This document shows, one piece after another, positions 54,754 to 64,000 of a stretch of 64,000 nt of DNA. The notes under the pieces were generated by a model. The model searched no databases. It was not told the origin of the DNA and saw only the letters and a list, made by a program, of their open reading frames with translations. The stretch's first letter is position 1, and the number at the start of each line of letters is the position of its first letter. Origin of the DNA: Ewingella americana (GTDB taxonomy: Bacteria; Pseudomonadota; Gammaproteobacteria; Enterobacterales; Enterobacteriaceae); the NCBI RefSeq assembly GCF_006438725.1, contig NZ_RCZD01000018.1, forward strand, positions 1 through 64,000. The letters are read 5' to 3'. The position numbers were made by a program, and so were the translations under genes.

Positions 54754-55854
54754 ATGAAATTTATTGTTGAACGTGAGCATTTGCTAAAACCACTGCAACA
54801 GGTCAGTAGCCCGCTGGGTGGACGACCAACGCTGCCTATTCTCGGTAACCTGTTATTGCAGGTCACTGAAGGCTCGCTGTTGCTGACCGGGACCGATCTG
54901 GAAATGGAGATGGTGGCGAAAGTGGCCCTGTCCCAACCCCATGAAGCGGGCGCGACCACTGTACCGGCGCGTAAATTCTTTGATATCTGCCGTGGTTTGC
55001 CTGACGGTGCGGAAATTTCCGTGGCGTTGGACGGCGACCGCATGTTGGTGAAATCAGGCCGCAGCCGTTTCTCGCTGTCGACCTTACCCGCTACCGATTT
55101 CCCCAATCTTGACGACTGGCAAAGCGAGGTGGAATTCACCCTGCCACAGGCCACGTTGAAACGTCTGATTGAAGCCACACAGTTCTCTATGGCGCATCAG
55201 GACGTTCGTTACTATTTAAACGGCATGCTGTTCGAAACCGAAGGTGAAGAACTGCGTACCGTGGCCACCGATGGCCACCGTCTTGCGGTCTGTTCCATGC
55301 CAATCGGCCAGGCGTTGCCTTCGCATTCGGTGATCGTGCCGCGTAAAGGTGTGATGGAACTGGTGCGTCTGCTTGACGGCGGTGAAGCGCTGCTGCGGCT
55401 GCAAATCGGCAGCAACAACATTCGTGCTCACGTTGGCGAGTTCATCTTTACCTCGAAGCTGGTTGATGGTCGTTTCCCTGATTATCGCCGCGTATTGCCG
55501 AAGAATCCCGACAAAACCCTGCAAGCCGGTTGTGACCTGCTGAAACAGGCGTTTGCCCGCGCAGCGATCCTCTCCAACGAGAAGTTCCGCGGCGTTCGTC
55601 TATATGTCAGCCATAACCAGCTGAAAATTACGGCGAACAACCCTGAGCAGGAAGAAGCGGAAGAGATCCTGGATGTGGGCTATGAGGGCACCGAAATGGA
55701 AATCGGTTTTAACGTCAGCTATGTATTGGATGTCCTCAACGCGCTGAAGTGTGAAGACGTCAACTTGCTGCTGACCGACTCGGTTTCCAGCGTGCAAATT
55801 GAGGACGCAGCCAGCCAGTCGGCAGCCTACGTTGTCATGCCGATGAGGCTTTGA
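54754..55854 (+). CDS. dnaN: DNA polymerase III sliding clamp (beta subunit)
   Basis: A 366-residue clamp, same length as E. coli, of three repeated DNA-clamp domains. It ends in the conserved YVVMPMRL that lines the partner-binding pocket. It starts 4 bases after dnaA, whose tail supplies the ribosome site (CCTCC is absent, so coupling to dnaA is likely). Confidence 0.98.
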   Translation: MKFIVEREHLLKPLQQVSSPLGGRPTLPILGNLLLQVTEGSLLLTGTDLEMEMVAKVALSQPHEAGATTVPARKFFDICRGLPDGAEISVALDGDRMLVKSGRSRFSLSTLPATDFPNLDDWQSEVEFTLPQATLKRLIEATQFSMAHQDVRYYLNGMLFETEGEELRTVATDGHRLAVCSMPIGQALPSHSVIVPRKGVMELVRLLDGGEALLRLQIGSNNIRAHVGEFIFTSKLVDGRFPDYRRVLPKNPDKTLQAGCDLLKQAFARAAILSNEKFRGVRLYVSHNQLKITANNPEQEEAEEILDVGYEGTEMEIGFNVSYVLDVLNALKCEDVNLLLTDSVSSVQIEDAASQSAAYVVMPMRL

Positions 55855-55863
55855 TTTGAATTA

Positions 55864-59386
<3,523 letters not shown>

Positions 59387-59408
59387 CTCGTCGCGAGTTG
59401 CGTGAAAT

Positions 59409-59446
59409 AAAATCCGAAGCAGGAAACTGTCTTCGGATTTTTTTAT
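59409..59446 (+). terminator. gyrB terminator
   Basis: AATCCGAAG...CAG-GAAA-CTG...CTTCGGATT followed by TTTTTTT. Confidence 0.9.
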
Positions 59447-59529
59447 CCTCAATCCGGCAACTTCAGGCTGGCTTTGCCGCGTCGTATCGCGCTAGCATTA
59501 AGCCAGACACTGACACTTCAGAGGATGCT

Positions 59530-60345
59530 ATGGCTATTGAATTAATTGCAATTGATATGGATGGCACGTTGCTCAATCCGCAGCATGAAGTCACTCCTGC
59601 CGTAAAACAGGCTTTGGCCGCCGCCCGCGCAAAAGGGGTTCAAATTGTTCTGGCGACCGGCCGCCCTTACATGGGGGTCGAGCGTTATTTGCAGGAGTTG
59701 GATTTACAGCAAGAGGGATGTTACTGCATAACCAACAACGGTGCATTGGTGCATAATGCGCAAGATGGCAGCGTAATCGCCGAAATTTCCCTCACGATTG
59801 ACGATTATCACTACTTCGAAAAACTGGCGTGCCAGCTGGGTGTGCATTTCCACGCGCTGACCAAAACCGACCTCTTTACCGCCAATCGGGATGTCAGCAG
59901 ATACACCGTGCATGAATCCTTCACCACCGGTATCCCGCTGAAGTTCTGCCCGGCAGAAGAAATGGACTTGGCGCTGACCTTCCCTAAAGTGATGATGATC
60001 GACCATCCCGACGTGCTTGACCGTGCCATCAGCCAGATCCCGGCTGAAGCCAGAGCGCGTTATACCATCATGAAAAGCTCACCGTACTTCCTTGAAATCC
60101 TCGATAAACGGGTGAATAAAGGTGAAGGCGTGAAAGCACTGTCGGAAAAACTGGGCATCGCCCGTGAAAACGTGATGACGCTGGGCGATCAGGAAAACGA
60201 CATTGCCATGCTGGAATACGCTGGTATTGGTGTCGCGATGGGCAACGCGCTCGACAGCGTAAAAGCCGTCAGCCAGTTCGTGACCAAAACCAATATGGAA
60301 GACGGCGTGGCGTTTGCCATTGATAAGTTCGTTTTAGGCCAGTAA
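59530..60345 (+). CDS. yidA: HAD-family (Cof type) sugar phosphatase YidA
   Basis: A 271-residue Cof-type phosphatase. Motif I is IDMDGTLLNP, motif II ATGRPYMG, and the C-terminal motifs VNKGEGVKAL and GDQENDIAML. E. coli YidA acts on erythrose 4-phosphate and other sugar phosphates. The ATG at 59530 has GAGGA upstream. In E. coli it also lies next to gyrB and dgo, with yidB between; yidB is absent here. Confidence 0.94.
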   Translation: MAIELIAIDMDGTLLNPQHEVTPAVKQALAAARAKGVQIVLATGRPYMGVERYLQELDLQQEGCYCITNNGALVHNAQDGSVIAEISLTIDDYHYFEKLACQLGVHFHALTKTDLFTANRDVSRYTVHESFTTGIPLKFCPAEEMDLALTFPKVMMIDHPDVLDRAISQIPAEARARYTIMKSSPYFLEILDKRVNKGEGVKALSEKLGIARENVMTLGDQENDIAMLEYAGIGVAMGNALDSVKAVSQFVTKTNMEDGVAFAIDKFVLGQ

Positions 60346-60537
60346 CTTCATCCTGCTCTCATCAGCCTGCTTTTTCTAATCGGAAAACGGGCTGTTCTCA
60401 TCAGTTTCATCTCTCCTCCCGTGATTTTAAAACCCATATTTTCAGTCAGTTATAGCGTTCAGCTGTTGTTCATTTGTCACGTTTTCTTCCTGGTCATCCT
60501 TTGCCATAAATTCGAATTGTCTGTTTTGTGATCCACA

Positions 60538-60570
60538 TTGTAGTACAAAAATATAAAATGGTACTACCAT
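60538..60570. promoter_or_regulatory. Twin DgoR operators and dgo promoter region
   Basis: TTGTAGTACAA (60538-60548) and ATGGTACTACCAT (60558-60570) share the GTA-TAC core and are centred 21 bases apart, two helical turns. A TATAAA (60552-60557) lies between them as a possible -10. The 108 bases to the dgoR start contain two small hairpins (60598-60616 and 60618-60633). The rest of 60346-60537 shows no gene. Confidence 0.6.
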
Positions 60571-60678
60571 GATGACGAGTTCAATGGGCGGTTTTATAGA
60601 ATTGTGCAGCAATTCTGAGACCAGAATCGGTCTGAGCGCTACAGTAGGTTGTTTATCCTTTTCAGCTCTGGAGCTTGT

Positions 60679-61377
60679 GTGAACTCATCCGAATTAAGCA
60701 AAACCGACCGCCTGGTCATTGAAATGGGGCAGCAAATCATTGCCGGGAAATATATTCCCGGCGCAGCGTTGCCTTCTGAAATGGAGCTGTGTGAGCAATT
60801 TGATACGTCCCGCAACATCATTCGGGAAGTACTGCGCTCTCTGACCGCGAAAAGATTAGTGGAAATAAAAAGATACCGTGGTGCCTTCGTTTGCCCGCGG
60901 AATCAGTGGAACTACCTCGATACCGACGTTCTGCAATGGGTGCTCGCCAGTGACTATGACCCGCGCCTGATCGCAGCAATGAGTGAAGTACGTAACCTGG
61001 TTGAACCAACGATTGCACGCTGGGCGGCTGAACGTGCCACTTCAGGGGAACTGGCGGTTATCGAAGAAGCGCTGAACAGCATGATCGCCAACCATCAGGA
61101 TCGGGACGCGTTTAACGAGGCGGATATCCGCTTTCATGAAGCTGTGCTGGCAGCGGTACATAACCCGGTTTTACAGCAGTTAAGTATTGCGATCAGCTCA
61201 TTGCAGCGTGCGGTATTTGAAAGAACCTATATGCCGGATGACGGCAATATGCCGCTGACACTGCGTGAACATCAGGAATTGTTCAACGCTATCCGGCATC
61301 AGGACGCCAATGCAGCGGAGCAGGCGGCAATGAAAATGATCGCCTCTTCGACGAAACGACTCAAGGACATTACATGA
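60679..61377 (+). CDS. dgoR: Galactonate operon repressor DgoR (GntR/FadR family)
   Basis: A 232-residue repressor released by D-galactonate. The GntR winged helix is at about 10-75 (LPSEMELCEQFDTSRNIIREVLR) and the FadR-type effector domain follows (EVRNLVEPTIARWAAER, FHEAVLAAVHNP). The start is GTG with GGAG 5 bases before it. Its stop overlaps dgoK as ATGA. It closely resembles E. coli DgoR. Confidence 0.95.
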   Translation: MNSSELSKTDRLVIEMGQQIIAGKYIPGAALPSEMELCEQFDTSRNIIREVLRSLTAKRLVEIKRYRGAFVCPRNQWNYLDTDVLQWVLASDYDPRLIAAMSEVRNLVEPTIARWAAERATSGELAVIEEALNSMIANHQDRDAFNEADIRFHEAVLAAVHNPVLQQLSIAISSLQRAVFERTYMPDDGNMPLTLREHQELFNAIRHQDANAAEQAAMKMIASSTKRLKDIT

Positions 61378-62264
61378 CAACAAGCTATATCGCGCTCGAC
61401 TGGGGTTCAACCAACCTGCGCGCCTTCTTGTACCAACAGGGAAAATGCACGGCACAAGCCCAATCAGAGAGAGGGATCACCCGGCTGAATGGTACAACGC
61501 CTCAGCAAGTGTTCAGCGAAATCATTGCTCCCTGGCAGTCACTGAATCTGCCCGTGATCATGGCTGGCATGATCGGTAGCAACGCCGGTTGGGTTGACGT
61601 TCCTTATCTCGCGGCGCCAGTGTCTCTCGACGCTCTCGGCGAGCACCTGTTAGCCGTAGAACCCGCACTGCCGGTAAAAGCCTGGATCGTGCCCGGAATA
61701 TGTATTGATCGAGATGACAACTGCAATGTTATGCGCGGCGAAGAAACTCAGCTGGCGGGTGCTTTTACCGAATGCCCAGCCTCCCTTTATCTGATGCCTG
61801 GCACTCACAGTAAATGGGTGGAGGCCGAAGGCAGCCTGGTGCGCGATTTCCGCACCGCGATGACCGGTGAGCTGCACCATTTACTGATGAACCATTCGCT
61901 CATAGGTAAAGGGTTACCTGAACAACAACCTGCTGCTGACGTCTTTCGGTTGGCGCTTGAAACGGGTTATAGCCATCCAGAAATCACCGGCCGTTTATTT
62001 GAAATCCGCGCTGCCCATGTACTAAACCGTCTGGATAAAACGGCAGTCAGCGACTGGTTATCTGGTTTGCTTATTGGCAGCGAGGTGGCTCAGATGCTCG
62101 GTCATTTTGGTCGCCACCATCACATCACCGTTATCGGCAACCCGCAGTTAACTGAACGCTATGCTCAGGCTCTCGCTCTGGCGGGTATTCACTGGCAGGC
62201 CCTCGACGGCGATCAAGCCTTTCAATCCGGTATAAGGAGCATCGTTAATGCAATGGACCACTAA
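61374..62264 (+). CDS. dgoK: 2-dehydro-3-deoxygalactonokinase
   Basis: Phosphorylates 2-keto-3-deoxygalactonate. The 296 residues start with the sugar-kinase phosphate loop DWGSTNLRAFLYQ; GTHSKWVEAEG and FRTAMTGELHHLL are typical of DgoK. It overlaps dgoR by 4 bases and dgoA by 17. Confidence 0.95.
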   Translation: MTTSYIALDWGSTNLRAFLYQQGKCTAQAQSERGITRLNGTTPQQVFSEIIAPWQSLNLPVIMAGMIGSNAGWVDVPYLAAPVSLDALGEHLLAVEPALPVKAWIVPGICIDRDDNCNVMRGEETQLAGAFTECPASLYLMPGTHSKWVEAEGSLVRDFRTAMTGELHHLLMNHSLIGKGLPEQQPAADVFRLALETGYSHPEITGRLFEIRAAHVLNRLDKTAVSDWLSGLLIGSEVAQMLGHFGRHHHITVIGNPQLTERYAQALALAGIHWQALDGDQAFQSGIRSIVNAMDH

Positions 62265-62865
62265 AATCCCGCTGATTGCCATTCTGCGTGGGATCCGTCC
62301 GCAGGAAGTGAATCAGCATATTTCCGTGTTGTTGGACGCGGGTTTTGATGCGATCGAAATCCCGCTTAATTCGCCCGACTGGCAGAAAAGCATCCAACTG
62401 GCGGTCGACACTTTCGGTGGCCGCGCATTACTGGGCGCCGGTACGGTGCTGCACCCGGAGCAGGTCGACGCGCTTCATTCACTGGGCAGTAAACTGGTGG
62501 TAACGCCAAACACCAGCCAGGAAGTGATCCGGCGTGCCGTCAAACTGGGGATGACGGTGTGTGCCGGGTGCGCGACGGCAACCGAGGCGTTTAACGCACT
62601 GGAGGCGGGGGCGCAGGCGCTGAAAATATTCCCTTCATCGGCCTTCGGCCCTGACTATATCAAAGCATTGAAGGCGGTTCTTCCTGCCGATGTCCCGGTC
62701 TTTGCCGTCGGAGGGGTGACGCCAGAAAACCTGTCGGTTTACCTTCGCGCCGGTTGTGCTGGTGCGGGTTTAGGCAGCGATTTATACCGCGCAGGTCAGA
62801 CACCTGAAATAACCCTGCAGCAGGCTAATGCCTTTATCAAAGCCTATAAGGATGCAACACAATGA
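62248..62865 (+). CDS. dgoA: 2-dehydro-3-deoxy-6-phosphogalactonate aldolase
   Basis: Cleaves KDPGal to pyruvate and glyceraldehyde 3-phosphate. The 205-residue TIM barrel has the catalytic Glu in [10 protein letters not shown]...[10 protein letters not shown] and the Schiff-base lysine in [13 protein letters not shown]. It overlaps dgoK by 17 bases and dgoD by 4 (ATGA). Confidence 0.95.
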   Translation: MQWTTKIPLIAILRGIRPQEVNQHISVLLDAGFDAIEIPLNSPDWQKSIQLAVDTFGGRALLGAGTVLHPEQVDALHSLGSKLVVTPNTSQEVIRRAVKLGMTVCAGCATATEAFNALEAGAQALKIFPSSAFGPDYIKALKAVLPADVPVFAVGGVTPENLSVYLRAGCAGAGLGSDLYRAGQTPEITLQQANAFIKAYKDATQ

Positions 62866-64000
62866 AAGTCACCAAACTGACTACTTACCGTTTACCTCCC
62901 CGTTGGATGTTCCTGAAGATTGAGACCGACGAAGGCATTGTTGGCTGGGGTGAGCCGGTGATTGAAGGGCGTGCGCGAAGCGTTGAAGCGGCAGTCCACG
63001 AGCTGAGCGAATATGTCATCGGCCAGGATCCGGCGCGTATCAATGACATCTGGCAAACGCTTTATCGCGGCGGATTTTATCGTGGCGGCCCAATTCTGAT
63101 GAGTGCGATTTCAGGGATTGATCAGGCCTTGTGGGATATCAAGGGTAAAGCGCTGGGTGTACCGGTATACCAGCTTCTTGGCGGGCTGGTTCGCGATAAA
63201 ATCAAAGCCTACAGTTGGGTTGGTGGTGACAGACCTGCTGAACTTATTGATGGCATCAATAAATTACGCTCTATTGGCTTTGATACCTTCAAGCTTAATG
63301 GTTGCGAAGAAATGGGTATTATTGAAAATGCCCGTCAGATTGATGCTGCTGTGGCGCAGGCTGCATTAATACGCAGTGAATTTGGTAACGAGATCGAATT
63401 TGGCCTGGATTTCCATGGTCGCGTCAGTGCGCCGATGGCGAAAGTGCTCATCAAAGAATTGGAACCTTACCGACCTCTGTTTATCGAAGAGCCCGTTTTG
63501 GCCGAACAGGCAGAGTATTATCCGCGCCTTGCCGCGCAGACGCATATTCCGATTGCTGCTGGCGAACGTATGTTCTCACGTTTCGACTTCAAGCGCGTGC
63601 TGGCCGACGGTGGTTTAGCGATTGTGCAACCTGATCTATCTCATGCCGGTGGGATCACCGAGTGCTTCAAAATCGCCTCAATGGCAGAATCCTATGATGT
63701 GGCACTGGCACCGCACTGCCCGCTGGGCCCTATTGCGTTGGCCGCCTGCCTACATATTGACTTTGTTTCACGTAATGCGGTACTTCAGGAACAAAGCATG
63801 GGCATTCATTATAATCAGGGTGCTGAATTACTGGATTACGTCATTAATAAAGATGATTTCAAAATGAGTGATGGTTATTTCTATCCTTCAAACAAACCAG
63901 GCTTGGGGGTGGATATTAATGAAGAACTCGTGATTGAGCGCAGTAAAATGGCGCCAGACTGGCGAAATCCTCTTTGGCGATATCCAGACGGTGCTATAGC
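62862..64000 (+). CDS. dgoD: D-galactonate dehydratase (3' end cut by the window)
   Basis: Dehydrates D-galactonate to 2-keto-3-deoxygalactonate, the first step of the pathway. It is an enolase-superfamily enzyme: N-terminal lid [19 protein letters not shown], metal-site region [15 protein letters not shown] and AAGERM, and the catalytic His in [12 protein letters not shown]. About 379 codons are visible, ending RYPDGAIA; compared with the 382-residue E. coli protein only two or three codons and the stop are missing. A dgoT transporter would be expected just beyond. Confidence 0.96.
   Translation, partial: MKVTKLTTYRLPPRWMFLKIETDEGIVGWGEPVIEGRARSVEAAVHELSEYVIGQDPARINDIWQTLYRGGFYRGGPILMSAISGIDQALWDIKGKALGVPVYQLLGGLVRDKIKAYSWVGGDRPAELIDGINKLRSIGFDTFKLNGCEEMGIIENARQIDAAVAQAALIRSEFGNEIEFGLDFHGRVSAPMAKVLIKELEPYRPLFIEEPVLAEQAEYYPRLAAQTHIPIAAGERMFSRFDFKRVLADGGLAIVQPDLSHAGGITECFKIASMAESYDVALAPHCPLGPIALAACLHIDFVSRNAVLQEQSMGIHYNQGAELLDYVINKDDFKMSDGYFYPSNKPGLGVDINEELVIERSKMAPDWRNPLWRYPDGAI

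Overview
The window is a stretch of an Enterobacterales chromosome around the replication origin. Gene order is close to that of Escherichia coli: rrn leader, yieP, rbs operon, kup, ravA-viaA, asnC-mioC, oriC, mnmG-rsmG, atp operon, glmU-glmS, then pstSCAB-phoU, yieH/adeP/chrR, mnmE-yidC-yidD-rnpA-rpmH, dnaA-dnaN-recF-gyrB, yidA and dgoRKAD. Differences from E. coli point to a relative outside the Escherichia group: hsrA is absent between rbsR and yieP, asnA is absent beside asnC, tna is absent beside mnmE, yidB is absent, and several accessory genes are present. A Yersiniaceae-type genus (Rahnella, Ewingella, Rouxiella or Serratia-like) is my best guess from content and moderate GC. This is inference, not a database result.

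Layout. 1-450 holds the promoters and leader of an rRNA operon that reads leftwards out of the window, then the yieP promoter region. 451-7090 is yieP and the leftward ribose operon rbsDACBKR with two RbsR operators. 7141-12316 is kup (left) and ravA-viaA (right). 12330-13838 is asnC, mioC and a well preserved oriC (11 GATC sites, DnaA boxes, AT-rich unwinding region). 13839-24094 is mnmG, rsmG and the complete F1Fo ATP synthase operon atpIBEFHAGDC with its terminator. 24324-28577 is glmU, glmS and rluF. 28630-35455 is an accessory metabolic cluster: two paralogous 14-TM MFS transporters and a YtcJ-type amidohydrolase, leftward, facing a divergent MocR/PdxR-type regulator. 35510-40300 is the phosphate regulon operon pstSCAB-phoU behind a PhoB box array. 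40362-43991 is yieH, adeP, chrR and a degenerate phosphopantetheinyl transferase-like gene. 44251-48525 is accessory: a methyl-accepting chemotaxis protein behind a sigma-28 promoter, an orphan tri-haem cytochrome c, a remnant of an outer-membrane barrel gene and an AT-rich orphan gene. 48785-52654 is mnmE, yidC, yidD, rnpA, rpmH leftward. 53352-59386 is dnaA-dnaN-recF-gyrB rightward, then yidA. 60538-64000 is the galactonate operon dgoRKAD, cut a few codons before the end of dgoD.

How the genes fit together. The core blocks serve replication start (oriC, dnaA, dnaN, recF, gyrB), translation (rrn, mnmG/mnmE tRNA modification, rsmG, rnpA, rpmH), membrane insertion (yidC/yidD), energy (atp) and envelope precursor supply (glmU/glmS). 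Sugar and acid catabolism (rbs, dgo) and phosphate uptake (pst) are regulated modules with visible operators. The least explained parts are the MFS-amidohydrolase-MocR cluster and the 43.2-48.7 kb region, which carries several orphan or decaying genes. I see no CRISPR array, prophage, insertion sequence, tRNA gene or defence system.
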